In this document: positions 38,109-51,432 of the stretch, in pieces
Layout: each line of letters begins with the position of its first letter
Numbering within the stretch: position 1 is the stretch's first letter
Source of the DNA: Xestospongia bergquistia
Lineage: Eukaryota > Porifera > Demospongiae > Haplosclerida > Petrosiidae
Assembly (NCBI GenBank): GCA_963965975.1
Contig: OZ014420.1
Span: 312,501 to 376,500, forward strand
Length of the DNA: 64,000 nucleotides
Direction of reading: 5' to 3'
Program-made: the position numbers and the translations under genes
The notes under the pieces: generated by a model
Seen by the model: only the letters and a program-made list of their open reading frames with translations
Database searches by the model: none
Told to the model about the DNA's origin: nothing

Positions 38109-41032
38109 ATGGCAGAACAAGGCATACTCAGAGGACACAGAAGAGCTGCTTCTGATGGTCAAATGTAAAGACACTCACTCTCAATGATTTATTATACATT
38201 TATTATTCTATATATAGGATAGAAATGATGAACTCTGCTAGAAAAGAACTTCACAGGAGAGCTTCATTAGGGTATATATATATATATACATTTACTATAT
38301 ATTATGGCCATTTTCTTATACATAGTAATTTGGTTGATGGAACTTTCATACCAAGACAAGAGCGACCTGTTTTGAAGAGGAAAACGTCATTCTTTACGTC
38401 TCGAGAGAAAAAAAATCCAATGTCCATCCACATATTGCATTTTTATCGTGAGTTGCATAAGTGGTGTTCAATATCTCGTCATGATCAATGCCAGGGATGT
38501 CTAGGTGGATCTGGTCGTAGACCTTCAGTCGTTTTAGACAAGGACAATTTTGGAATAAGTGATGGATCTTTAGCATTGCTCCAGACATTAGCAGAAGAAG
38601 GGAGATTATCTCAACTTCAACATCAACTCTACCTGAAGGAAATTCGACGTCTTAATCCTAACTTATCGGATGGCTATCTCTTTGTTGACGGTTTATATGA
38701 GCTGGTCTCAGGTCGTGTTCCTTGGCCATGTGAAGTGGGAGGATTATCACTTCATCATAGTCCTCGAGATTTACTTACAATGAATAATTCTGGTGTTCTC
38801 CTCCTGCAGAACTATTGGTTACGTCCAGATGACTCAGCAGAAATTACTTCATATTTAACTGTTGCCGTTTCCTTTGTTCAGTATGTTTTCACAACATTCG
38901 GTCCTGGAGGTGTGGCTCAATTTCTGAAACAAATGCCTTGTGATGGTTGTGTTCCAGATATGGAGATGTTTCATTTTAAGAGAAAGAGTTTGTTGACGTT
39001 GGAATTCAAGTGGAAACAGTTTGTTGAGGCTGAAGTGAATAGTCCATTTCGGCTAAGTGTCCTTGGAATGATATGGCTATTGATAAAGGAACACTTCATG
39101 TATTATTGGTTTAAGCTTTTCTTTATAATACTATCTATCTGTGTCAATGTGGGATTTCATTTGGGCTTTGCTATCTCATTCAGTCAGCTTCTTAGCTTAG
39201 GGTTTACACGAGGAGAGCTACTTAATGTTGCCATCTGGTCCAGTACAGTATTAGCATTAATTATTTTTAGATTCTTTTTGGTTAATTTTAGGACTTTTCT
39301 TGTCTCATCTGTTGCTGTTCAAGTCAGTTCTAATTTGCGCTATCGTATCGCCAAAAGAATTCATAATGTATCATACAAATTTCTTTCCGACCACTCATCA
39401 AGTTCCATCTTGTCTACATTCTCTGAAGATATCTCAAATATAGAGAAATTCATCTCTGTGTCGATGACATGTATACTGTGGGCAATGCTAATGCTTATAA
39501 CTTGTATAGCATATGCTATTGTTACAGTGTGGCCCATAGGAATCCCTTTAGCTCTAGTCTACATTTCCACAAGTATATTTACTCACTGGATATCAACCAT
39601 TATTTCTCGGTATAACTTCGTTAAAATGCAGGCGCTAAATAAAGTTACAGACCTATTGAAGGAAACCATTGATGGATTTCAAGAGAATCGGATTTATCGA
39701 CGTGCCTCATTTTGGCTGGACCAAATTGAATCTACTCTCGATAGACAATATACACCTAAAGCTCGTTGTTCTAGTAATCTCTCTCAATTTATTGTCACCT
39801 TTCAACTTGTAATTCCTCATACTATTGGGATAACATTGATGTTCGGGCTTATATTGCTCTCAATGTATGAATGGGTTGACTTTCAACGTGGCCTCTCAGT
39901 CTATTTAATGTATCAACTCACTATTGTGGCCATGTCTAGTTCAACTGGACATTTCACACAGATGCAAGCAACTCAAGTAGGACTTGGACGGATCAATGCT
40001 TTACTTAATAATGTAGATCATTTTATAAGTGATTCAACTATCAACACAATTGCTGGACATCTAAAAAATAATTTTGATGGTGGAGTTCCTGTTGAATTTG
40101 ATAATGTTTGTTTTAGTTACTCTCAAACTGCAAGTCACTGGACATTATACAATGTCTCATTTAAGATTCGTCCTGGAGAGAGAGTAGCTATCGTTGGTAG
40201 AACTGGATCTGGTAAAAGCACCATCTTGAATCTTCTCCTTCAAATGTATCTACCCACTACAGGCAAAGTTATTATCAATAACAAAATGACAACAGGATGT
40301 CCTGATGGCTCAGTAGCAGCAACTTTTCAAACCAATCACATGTTTGGGACTTCATTGAGAGAGAACATTCGGTTTGGAAATCTTCAAGCAACAGATGCAG
40401 AAGTAGAGGAAGCAGCACGTATGGCTGATATTCACAATTGGATTGCTAGTTTATCTAGAGGTTATGATACTATCGTCAAACCTGGAGGGACCTCGTTAAG
40501 TGGAGGACAGCGTCAGCGGATTGCTATTGCTCGCATGTTAGTTGCCAAGTCTCCTGTTCTTTTATTTGACGAAGTGACATCAGCACTCGACCCAGCGACA
40601 GAATCTCGTGTGTTTCAGACCCTAATGGATGTAACTCAAGGTCGTACAGTTATTGCAGTAACTCATCGTTTAGAACAAGCAGAAAAATTTGATTCTATTC
40701 TGGTATTTTCTCACGGCCGACTCAAAGAAAGAGGAACTCATCAAGAACTAATGTTTCGTCAAAGCACGTACTATCAAATGGCTCAGAGAGAAAAAGGTAT
40801 TACCTCTCCTTGTCGTCCCACACCAATTCTTCGACGTCATTCTCTTGCTCACATTTCAAATCCATCTGAAAACCCTCATACTCCAACCATCTTATTGACC
40901 ACACCCCTTCAGACTGTGAATGAAGAAGATCATAACATCAAGTCCAATGTATCATTCACTACACATGAGGAGTTATCAGAAACACCTTTGCCTATAGTAG
41001 TCTTGCCTTCCGCTGTATCTACTCCAATATAA
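38109..41032 (+). CDS. ABC half-transporter with unusual N-terminal domain
   Basis: Exon 1 is 38109-38164 (MAEQGILRGHRRAASDGQ). A 54-base intron at 38272-38325 can be removed in frame (RASLG joins NLVDGTF). The remaining ~2.7 kb is one exon ending at TAA 41032. The C-terminal part is an exporter-type ABC half-transporter: a membrane domain (WFKLFFIILSICVNVGFHLG onward) with the coupling segment FSEDISNIEKF, then a nucleotide-binding domain with Walker A GRTGSGKST, Q-loop FQTN, signature LSGGQRQRIAIARM, Walker B VLLFDEVTSALD and H-loop VTHR. All ATPase residues are present. The ~270-residue N-terminus includes TSYLTVAVSFVQYVFTTFGP and LEFKWKQFVE, a pattern I associate with the C-terminal helical part of MA-clan peptidase-like domains; no HExxH is visible. 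Substrate unknown. Confidence 0.85.
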
Positions 41033-41210
41033 CTAATGATCATAATAATATATAATTATTATTAAGATGTATATAATAATGAATTTATCACACATGCATT
41101 ATAAATGTCAGTATAAATTTTTAGTATAAATGTTCTACACTCTAATGTACAAAAATTGTGGGTTATCATAGCAAGGAGAAATTTGATCAATTTTAAAGCT
41201 ACACACTTCT

Positions 41211-42012
41211 CTAACTATACCTCAGCTTCAAGCTCTCATTCCAAATGGCAACAAGAGTACATATTGATGAGACCACACCCATAAACCCTACCCATCCACT
41301 AGATATCCCCCTACCCACATCAAGTTGAGCCAATGGAAGTACAATATCAGTTGAATTCTTTACAAAATCCAAAACAAGTGCAGGATTGTTCTGCACTGTT
41401 CGATAAAGAGCAGTCGTAAGAGTCTTCTTGGCTCCGGTACCATCATGTTTTAAACGTGATTGTTCTACTCTCACTGCTCTAAACAGATCATACCAATCTC
41501 TTAACATGTTAAGCATGATTGACAAGAACCAAAAACGAGTTGAGTGTTTGTTCCATCGTTCAGGATTTATTCCAAATAATTGAAGTCTTCCAGCCAAAAT
41601 CATATGATCAAAAAGAAGAAAGAAAAATCCACACAATTTTGAAGTGGTTATGAGTACTCGATGAGCAGGATCTCTAAGATGAATGGTTTGTAAAGCAATG
41701 CGAAGATTATCGAACCCTTTTCCCAATCTAAATACTGTGAAACATTGACGTTAACTTAGTATACAACAATAAAACTTACATTTTCTTGCTGTAGATATTG
41801 AAGATTCCAACGTCTTTGCCTTCAGAATGAGCTCAACACTGACTCCTTCTTGTTCCAACAGCCATGCTATGAATTTGGTACCATACTGAATAACCCTATA
41901 AGAAAAAATATAGTAATAATACTGACTATTGTAATGCATACCTGCAGACACGATCTCTGCCTGACGTTTTGTCCAAGAGCTTGAATACTCGTACAGGTAC
42001 TGGCTCTGACAT
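41211..42012 (-). CDS. PEX11: Peroxisomal membrane protein 11
   Basis: PEX11 proteins remodel and elongate the peroxisomal membrane before fission. The ATG is at 42010-42012 (MSEPVPVRVFKLLDKTSGRD). Exon 2 gives VIQYGTKFIAWLLEQEGVSV and KTLESSISTARK. Exon 3 (41211-41734) gives FRLGKGFDNLRIALQTIHLR and a membrane-associated C-terminus. ESSxSTxRKxFRLG is the most conserved family motif, and the total of about 240 residues is normal. A variety of alpha/beta/gamma paralogues exist in vertebrates; I do not assign one. It is divergent from WDR93, with 63 bases between start codons. Confidence 0.93.
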
Positions 42013-42075
42013 TTTGTGCAAATTACTGCAGCCACTCCCCCCAGTTGCCATGGTGATAAAATTACCTTAAGAAAA

Positions 42076-44357
42076 ATGAGTTTTAGACCTTCTCTGCTCC
42101 AGTCTCCTGGTTTTTGTAGCGATGATGGTCAAGGAGAACAAAGCAAAGACTATTTGCAAGATCCTTCTTTGTGGTGGGATCCACTACCTCAGCCATTTCG
42201 AATGATAGATGGTCTACTACAAGAAATACTTCAAAATGCATGGGAAAAAATAGAAGAGAGAACAAAAATTAGGAAGGAAAACAGAAAAACAATTAAACTA
42301 ACAGAAGATGCTACTTTAATAAGTAGCATTCCAGAGCCAAAAACACTACAATACCTGCAAACAGATGATAGAGAATACATCTTTGGAGGGGGCGGATTAT
42401 CAGGATTGCATTGTATCCAATTCAAACCAGTGACAATTCAAGCCACATACGATACTCCAGGCATTGTATCAAGCATCAGTAGTCAGGATATGTCTAATGA
42501 AATGCTAGTAATTGCTATAGGTATGGAAGAAAATGGCGGACAGCTTGTATTGGTTCTTCAAGATCTGCAATTTAGAGAGATATGTGAGGTACTTAATATA
42601 CCCACTGAACTTTGTGTACCAATATAGTGTCATTGTTAGATTGAAGGACTGGATATTGTGCAGACTGTGTTGCTCTCTTCAAGAGCCTCACATTTAGCAG
42701 TTACAGGAACCAGTAGTAAGATTGCTTAGTAATATTTGTTGGACTTCACTCTTTTTTATTAGCTGAAAACAATTCTGAAGTTGTAGTGAAGCTCTTTGCA
42801 TTGCCTACAGACAATTGGGTACAACAACTCCAAATGGATTCATCTGAAGTAAAAAAGGTTTATTAATTGTTATATTATTTATTATCAGATTTCCTTTGCT
42901 AAACCTACACTTCTTTTTGTATTGTCATCTCCGCCATCTCCACTTGTTCCTTGTCCCATGAGTGATCCCATGCAGTCCTTAAAACAGTAAGATTAACTCT
43001 TTGTTTCTTTAACTAAGCACCTTTTGCTTTTCAGTGTTCAAGAGAGACCAGGAGGAAAGTATCTACCAACTGGTAGCCATCATATTTTAACTGACATTTA
43101 CTTTCAAACTAGAAGGAGAGCATTTATATCAAATCGAAAGGACTTTGTCACGGACAATGTTGAAACCCAACCACCTATAATGTCAGCATTAAATGTTAGT
43201 TACCAGTATATTGAAATGTGTTTTTTGTAGGAAACCTACCATTCATTTCCTTGTAAACTCACACACTGGTATTACTAGTTCCTTTGCCCTTCATTGGGAG
43301 CAGTCTATGCAACTTTTAATTTACAATATTAACAACAGGGGCAAATGTTAGTCGTTTTTTGAGATAATACTATGAAATATTCTCTCATAATTATAGTCCC
43401 TGATAGAGTTTACACTCAAGGTAGCATGATTACTTCCATGGCAGTTAATGGTGATTCTAGTTTCATGACATTGGGCCTGAAATCAGGAGCTATCTCTGTG
43501 TTTAATCTTACAACAGGTATTAAGGAGCATTAAAGTGGTTATATTATATTAGTATATAAACAGGCACTTGTTTGGACACTATTGCCGTTGGCTTGTCGGG
43601 AGTTGCAGTAACTGCTGTATATTTTGTACAGACCACTCCTCTTGTGATAGTGGGAGGATGTGAAGATGGGAGGGTTAATTGTGTTCGATGGATTGATTTT
43701 GGTAATATTGAAAACAAATGTCTTAACAGGTACTGTGGACAAAACAGTATCTATTATATTGTCAATGATTTCAATACAGTGGCTTTGATATTAAGAATGG
43801 AGTCGAAATGTTATGCGGAAATACTGGATTGCCTTCAACTGTGAGCGTCAATGTTCTTATAAAAACTAATCTTATATTTATTACAGGTCACTTCTCTACA
43901 TACAGACAGACAAATGATCATTTGGGATTGGCAAGGAGGCCATCCTCTTTGTCAGTTATCTCTACCTTCGTCTTATTTACCTTCTTCTGGCTCATTAATA
44001 GCCACTTCTGATACAACATTAGTTATGGCTAATAAACACCAAACAGTAAGTGACTTACAATGAAATATGATTTAACGTTTTTTAGGAACAAAGTGTATTT
44101 TCTTGGAGTTTGTCTTCTTGTGAACTGCTTCGTAAAACTTGGTTAGAAACAGTGTCTCCTCCTAAAGTTGAAGACAGTTTTTCAAACTGCAAAAATGCGT
44201 TAGACTATTTGATAAATTTGACAAAAAATGACAGACACATTAAGTGAGTTACTATTATTATCAAGTGATGTATTGATATTCCTGTTATTACAGACATAAT
44301 GAACATGATAGAATTAAGAAAAGATGGAGTGAATACAGACAAGAATTAACAGTCTAG
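42076..44357 (+). CDS. WDR93: WD repeat-containing protein 93
   Basis: The ATG at 42076 (MSFRPSLLQSPGFCSDDGQG) starts a gene of about nine exons ending in TAG at 44355-44357. The N-terminal block SLWWDPLPQPFRMIDGLLQE, followed by a helical basic segment and DDREYIFGGGGLSGLHCIQF, is the arrangement I know from WDR93. Later exons read as beta-propeller blades, for example TVAVGLSGVAVTAVYFVQ-like sequence and VIVGGCEDGRVNCVRWIDFG, and end in a charged helix. WDR93 is a poorly studied protein with ciliary or testis-enriched expression in animals. A role in cilia is plausible here and fits a choanocyte-bearing animal, but is not shown by the sequence. Confidence 0.75.
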
Positions 44358-44373
44358 ACTGTTATAGTTATTA

Positions 44374-44958
44374 TCATTCTTCTCTTGTTGCAAATATCTC
44401 ATCATCTCTAAAAAGATCTAATATTTTAGTTCCTTCCTTTGAGGTTGTAGGAAGAGTTCGTTGACAGTTTTCGACATTTTCTTTTCGCTTAGACTCTGCA
44501 CTTCCTGGGACAATTTGCTCTGATGAAGCTGAGAATAACAATTGGCATGTTTGTATCACTATAGCAACACCACTTACTAGGTGTGAGAGGTGTGGTCAAG
44601 TTAACAGTTGGGACATTCATTAATCCACAAGATCGCTTTGCATTTTGATAAGGAGAAGAGGAAGAACGACGTTTCTGACCTTAAAATCATAATAAAATAA
44701 TAAAATATATATATTGTATTTCAGTCTACCTCCAAGTACTTGTCTGAGTAGTGATGTTCCTGCATCTGGGACTCGAGCCACTGGTGAACCCTCACGTCTA
44801 TAATTTCCTGAAAACAATTGAAAAGTTATGCTACCATGATTGAGGGGTGAGTGAAGTCCTGGAGAAGTGGGTACTTGTTGAATCCCTGGAGTCTTGAGAA
44901 CAGAGGATGTGTAAGAATAGTTTGGAGAATGATGAACTAATGTTGCAGTGACACTCAT
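44374..44958 (-). CDS. Unknown Ser/Pro-rich protein, about 160 aa
   Basis: Three exons: 44730-44958 starting MSVTATLVHHSPNYSYTSSV, a middle one at about 44582-44682 (GQKRRSSSSPYQNAKRSCG), and a last one from about 44530 to the stop TGA at 44374-44376 (KILDLFRDDEIFATREE). The product is disordered, rich in Ser, Thr and Pro, with several SP/TP sites and a bipartite basic stretch that could be a nuclear signal. I do not recognise it. Splice sites keep the frame and the exon ends are well defined, so I believe it is a gene. It is divergent from the DUF1152 gene with 124 bases between starts. Confidence 0.6.
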
Positions 44959-45082
44959 GACTGTCAAATAAGGGCTCCACCAGGAACAGACTACACGTGG
45001 GTGCAGCTGGAATATTTTAACAGTAATAATTATTAATAATAGGGTTAATTATAATTAACTTTATTAACCACAGCCCTTCAGC

Positions 45083-46069
45083 ATGGAGAAGGTATGGAGT
45101 ATTACTCGACCAAGGATATTCGATCTTTTAGCTCCAGCTACTAACGTGTTATTGGCGGGTTGTGGTGGTGGATACGATGTCGTCAGCAGTCTTCCCATTT
45201 ATTTTGCTCTTAGAGCTCAAGGAAAGAAAGTGACCTTAGCTAACTTATCATTTACATCATTGAGACAAACTGATACTCCAATTCTATGTGAGGGATGTCA
45301 TATTGTTAGTAGTTCTTATCAGCCAAAGAGTGTCTACGAGGGTAGGTACTTTCCAGAGCTGTACCTAGCACAATGGTTAAAGGAGAAAGAAAGTACTGAC
45401 ATCAGCATATATGCATTTGACCGCAACATCGGAGCTGCTCTGTTGTCAAAAATCTATCATGAGCTCGCCACTCGACTTAATCTTGATGCAGTGGTTGTGG
45501 TTGATGGTGGTACAGACAGCCTGATGTTAGGGAGCGAATACAACATGGGTACACCAGCTGAGGATCATTGCAGTATGATTGCCTGTAATGCTAGTCAGAT
45601 ACCTATTAAAATCCTTGCTTGTATTGGTTTTGGAGTGGATTCTTTTCATGGTGTCTCACATGGACTCTTTCTAGAGAATGTAGCAACTATTGAAAAGGCT
45701 AATGGATTTTTAGGTAATTTCTCTGTCTCACAACACTCTAGAGAAGGACAATTATATATAGAGGGTTATGAAGCAGTAGCTGCTAACATGCAGCCATCCA
45801 TTGTATGTGCGTCAATAACTGACTCAATGAAAGGTTACTTTGGTAATCACCACTCCACAAAAAGGACTGGTAATTCTCAATTGTTTCTTAATTCATTAAT
45901 GACTTTATATTGGACGTTTGATCTTCAGGTTGTTGTCCAGAATATTCACTATGCAGATACACTTTTGACCACACCCACAATGGATGCTGTTAATCAAGTG
46001 ATTATGAAACACAGTGGGGAAGTAATTCAGAAAGGGGAAATTAGAAAGAAACTACTACTTCCAATGTAG
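45083..46069 (+). CDS. DUF1152 family protein, intronless
   Basis: A single exon of 328 residues from ATG 45083. The N-terminus has a Rossmann-like glycine motif (NVLLAGCGGGYDVVSSLPIY). The centre has VVVDGGTDSLMLGSEYNMGT followed by PAEDHCSM, both characteristic of the DUF1152 family known mainly from bacteria and archaea and patchily from eukaryotes. The biochemical role is unknown; the fold suggests nucleotide or small-molecule binding. It has no signal peptide or targeting sequence. Intronless structure amid intron-rich genes and a mainly prokaryotic family suggest ancient horizontal transfer. Codon use is as AT-rich as the neighbours, so any transfer is not recent. Confidence 0.85.
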   Translation: MEKVWSITRPRIFDLLAPATNVLLAGCGGGYDVVSSLPIYFALRAQGKKVTLANLSFTSLRQTDTPILCEGCHIVSSSYQPKSVYEGRYFPELYLAQWLKEKESTDISIYAFDRNIGAALLSKIYHELATRLNLDAVVVVDGGTDSLMLGSEYNMGTPAEDHCSMIACNASQIPIKILACIGFGVDSFHGVSHGLFLENVATIEKANGFLGNFSVSQHSREGQLYIEGYEAVAANMQPSIVCASITDSMKGYFGNHHSTKRTGNSQLFLNSLMTLYWTFDLQVVVQNIHYADTLLTTPTMDAVNQVIMKHSGEVIQKGEIRKKLLLPM

Positions 46070-46170
46070 CATGGCTTTCAATAATTAATTTTCTACAAGT
46101 GTTTTCATGAACATTTTTTTGTGAAAGTAGATCATATTTTTATTATACAAGATTATGATAAACATAGAGA

Positions 46171-48626
46171 TCAGAAATAACGAGGTCTTAATGAAGAGGG
46201 TGGAGTTTGTGAGAGGAATCGATTTGACCAATTTGGAGGTGGTCTCATATTTTCTTGGGGACTAAGAAACATTTGAGGAGGACCTGGATATCGGAATTGA
46301 GGAGGAGGAGGTGGAAAAGGTGAGATATTATTAAAGGCAGGTCGAGGGAATAGATGTGGTTGGGTATGATTGGGGTATAGGGGGATTGATGGGGGGGCTA
46401 GGGGGGCTGGAATGCCTCCAGCTGTTGATGACTGTACTGAGATATCTGGTCGAGTCTGCAGTCCTTCTGTTTTAACCGTTGACTCTGTTTTAGGATGTTT
46501 TGAGGACTCTTCCATCTTATTATTCTCTTGGTCATCATTTTTTCGTTTTCTTTGGTTTTCTAGACTCTTTGAGAGTTGAGGAAAAATTTGGCCTAAAAGT
46601 TGAGTGAGAGAAGGTGTGATTTTAATATCGTCTGGATTAATGGAATCGCTAGTAAGTGAACCAGTAACAGCCTGACCTGTGTCTGGTTTTGATTGTAAAA
46701 TATTTTGATCAATGTAATCCCCACTTCCATAAAAATGTATACTATTATTATCAGATGATAATGTTTTATCTGGACAACTAGTATCTTCTGTAAGTTCTTC
46801 TTTAGAGTCTGTAGAATTGTCTCTTTTCTTCATTGGACTAATCAGCACCATACTACTAGGACTATAAGGCTTGTCATTTTCATCAAGTTCAGAGTCACTA
46901 TCACTGTAATCCTGAAATAAGCTTTCTGGTAGTGTTTTTGCTGTGACTAAGTTCTTTAAGCGATTTTCTAAGTTAGCTACAGGCTCTCCTGGAGCTGCAA
47001 TCTGAGAGTGAGAAGGAGAGGGTGGAGCTATTCCAGGTTTAGGATCAATCATGGGATTAGAAAGAGGTGGTACATTAGGAAATGAAGGTAAAGGTCGTAG
47101 TCCAGTGGGAGGAGTTAGTGGGCTAAAGTGTTTTGGCATTGATGGGGAATAGGGGATGCTTGATGGAGGAGGGATGTGGGTAAAGGGAGGGGGGCGTGGC
47201 AGCAGCGAAGGAAGACTGGAAGGATTTGAAAGAGGAAGTGGAAATGGTTGGTTTGCCACAGCTGGAGGAGGTGTTGGAAAAGGAGGTGCAGTAAATTCAT
47301 TTGAAGGAAAAGCCACACCTTGAGGTGGAATGAATTGGTTAGTGGGAAACTGAACTGATGGGTGGGGTTCAGTGGATGGACCTTCATCCCCTTGGCTTTC
47401 AGAGTCAGAATCAATCTCCATGTCTCCAACAACATTAATATCCTTTTTGCTAGTTGGATCTGAAGTAGCAGTATGTTGTGCTTTATCTAGTTCATCCATC
47501 TTCTCTTTCAATTTTTCTTTCAAGTTTTCAAAATGACTTTGTAATTGTTGATAATTCTAAAAAAATACATAAACATGACAAAGTATTAGTACTAATATTA
47601 ACTACCTTTAACAATCCTTCTAGCTCAGTCAGTCGTTCTTGGTGATATTTTTTACAGTCCTCCAACATATTGAGAAGATTTTCCCGTTCACTCACTTCAA
47701 TGCCAACACATTCAAAATATTCTTGTAATTTTTGAGATGCATCTTCAAATTCTTTCTTAAATTTGCCACCAGCAGATTTATCTGTGAGAATAAGAGAGAG
47801 GGGGAAGGAGGAGAAAGAGTGTGAAATACATGTAGTTAATTACTCTGTACCTTTTAATTTAGAGAGACTATCAGTCGTTGAGACATCAATACGAACTTGA
47901 GAAAGAGCTATTGACTTGATCTTCATCTCTCCTTCAAATTTTGATAACTCCAGTAGACAATCTTCAAGCAAAGTAATCTATTATATAATAAGTACATATG
48001 TTGCCTAGGCAACAGATAAAGGTCTTGTTCTTACCTTAAAATCCATCTTTTCCTTTTTCTTGCCCGACAAGCTTTGATCAGAAGGTTCTAGGTCACATGA
48101 CAGTCACATGATATTCAAATAAAATTACATACCTATCAAATCTTCAAGTTCTTTTAAGAAAATGTTATCATAAACATGTCTCTCCTGCCAAATATGAATA
48201 ATTCTCTCAACAGAGGGTCGAATTTTTAACTCCCTATGACCACATTTAATATTAATTCAAAGAAACAGGTGGTTGTGCCAAACCTGACAAGAGATGCTGC
48301 ATGCCTTAATGGATCCTGGTACAGATCATGATATACATCCACTCCTTTACGGCGACCATTTTGAAGGACATCATTAACAAGATACAGCAACAATAAACGA
48401 CGCTCTGAATCAGCTACATACAAAAAATAGCATCATGTGATCTTGTACTATATATACCATAAATGAAGGAGTTACCTTGTATGAAATTTTTCATCCAAAT
48501 ATCAACTACAGACGTCCCATGTGCTTTGTGATGGATTATCCACAGAGACAGTGTCTCGATGCTGTCTTGAGAGGAGCTAAGACGATTTAACTTTTCCTGA
48601 AGAACCTGTTCTGAAAAGGAGGACAT
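46171..48626 (-). CDS. RPRD2: RPRD-family CID protein (RPRD2-like)
   Basis: RPRD proteins bind the phosphorylated C-terminal domain of RNA polymerase II. The ATG at 48624-48626 gives MSSFSEQVLQEKLNRLSSSQ, followed by SIETLSLWIIHHKAHGTSVV and SERRLLLLYLVNDVLQNGRR, a complete CID domain (the first ~130 residues). A coiled-coil segment follows (exons 47590-48170), then a very long last exon (46171 to about 47558) rich in Pro, Ser and Phe (PPPPPQFRYPGPPQMFLSPQ), with stop TGA at 46171-46173. The long Pro-rich tail fits RPRD2 better than RPRD1A/B, which lack it. It is divergent from GALT with only 61 bases between starts, so the two promoters must overlap. Confidence 0.87.
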
Positions 48627-48675
48627 GTTTCGAAACACACGTTGACCATCGCGAACGGAAATTTGCGGAGAATAG

Positions 48676-50432
<1,757 letters not shown>

Positions 50433-50677
50433 ACATGTCCTGCTGTTTTGATTTTGTGCTAAACTCTGTAATGATGTAATTTTGCAATCTCTGCTGTAAT
50501 ATATTATAATTACTGTGTTATAAATATATTCAATGATAGAAACCGCTGAAATTGTATTTTTGCAGAACAGCAGGATAATAATATTCCATTAACCAATCAA
50601 ATTGTTTAATTTCTGATGACACACATGATAATTTTGTTAATAAATTAAATAATTTCAGTTCAAAATGTCGGCATTTG
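50433..50677. other. Spacer between GALT and RPP14 stop codons (convergent)
   Basis: 3' flanks of two convergent genes. The region is AT-rich with no coding exon I can support. Confidence 0.45.
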
Positions 50678-51173
50678 TTATCTTTCATATTCAACCTATT
50701 GAGATTTTATTGATATAATGATAGGAGCTATGTCATATATACCTTATTGACGGTGAAGCAACAGTTAATGTCACTGTAAGACCCCACTAATGTCAATGCA
50801 CTCCACACCTTGACTATGTCCCTATGTACATAACACTGTCTATAATAACTGTGTGTCAATAATTGTAATTACTTTTTTGATAGTTTTAAAATGATATTGT
50901 ACTCTTTAGACAGACATTCCTGTTTTAAATTCAGTATATCAATCAATATTGCAGCACCTACCTATGTAAAATAAAATAATCACATGATCGTCATATGATT
51001 GTACTAGCAATAATAACCTCTCCATGAAGATCTTGGAGAGCTTTCGTAATGATAGCATTCAGTTGGAAAACAGTCAAGTCAATATTTGGTCTTTCAAATG
51101 AACTAAAGTAGAAAATAATAAAAAACCTTTATATTTAAACATACATTGATACATCTAAGCAAGCATGCTGCAT
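50678..51173 (-). CDS. RPP14: RPP14-like ribonuclease P/MRP subunit
   Basis: A small five-exon gene assembled from splice signals: 51145-51173, 51018-51102, 50873-50961, 50743-50773 and 50678-50695, all phases compatible. The ~83-residue product starts MQHACLDVSISFERPNIDLT, continues VFQLNAIITKALQDLHGEVG and AAILIDILNLKQECLSK, and ends CCFTVNKVEYER. It aligns in order with RPP14: KVCLEFQ, LNAAQFKQLLISAVKDLFGE, then AALPLDIL and a C-terminal CAF-like strand. RPP14, a Pop5-like fold, is a protein subunit of nuclear RNase P, which trims the 5' leader of tRNAs. It is too short and fragmented to show as an open frame, so the two tiny C-terminal exons are the weakest part. Divergent from ZFR. Confidence 0.72.
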
Positions 51174-51183
51174 CTTACTTAAT

Positions 51184-51247
51184 AGTATACGGACTTCTAG
51201 TACGATTTGCCGCATATTATTTCTGAATAAATTTCAGAATGTTTCCG
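51184..51247. promoter_or_regulatory. Partial copy of the AGTATACGGA element
   Basis: It begins AGTATACGGA and contains AATAAATTTCAGAATGTTTC CG, shared with the elements at 19451 and 33450, but lacks the second inverted end. It sits 11 bases upstream of the RPP14 start and within the RPP14/ZFR divergent promoter. Confidence 0.55.
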
Positions 51248-51432
51248 TTTATTTTCGTTTTTATTGAAATCCACGTGTTTTGTACGCATGCTCAGTCACA
51301 ACTGCTTTTCTCTATTTTCCATCTGGTTAGTTACTACACACTCAACTCTTCTATATTTTTAGCATATTCAGTAAACCATACAGGTATATATTGTCATATA
51401 GTAACCTCTTTCTTCTTTCTCAATAGTTTAAA

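Noticed and set aside
38272..38325. In-frame TATA-rich coding insertion (YIYIYTFTIYY) in the ABC transporter
   Set aside because: It is better read as a 54-base intron with GTATAT donor and CATAG acceptor that happens to keep the frame; a TATA repeat is unlikely protein.
41033..41210. Regulatory RNA between ABC transporter and PEX11
   Set aside because: Only AT-rich 3' flanks of two convergent genes; no stable structure or conserved motif is visible by eye.
45083..46069. Bacterial contamination as the source of the DUF1152 gene
   Set aside because: It is embedded between intron-bearing eukaryotic genes with the same AT-rich composition and compact spacing.
46370..47435. Plus- and minus-strand alternative frames across the RPRD2 tail
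   Set aside because: They are shadow frames of the Pro-rich last exon; the chosen frame continues into the coiled coil and CID domain.
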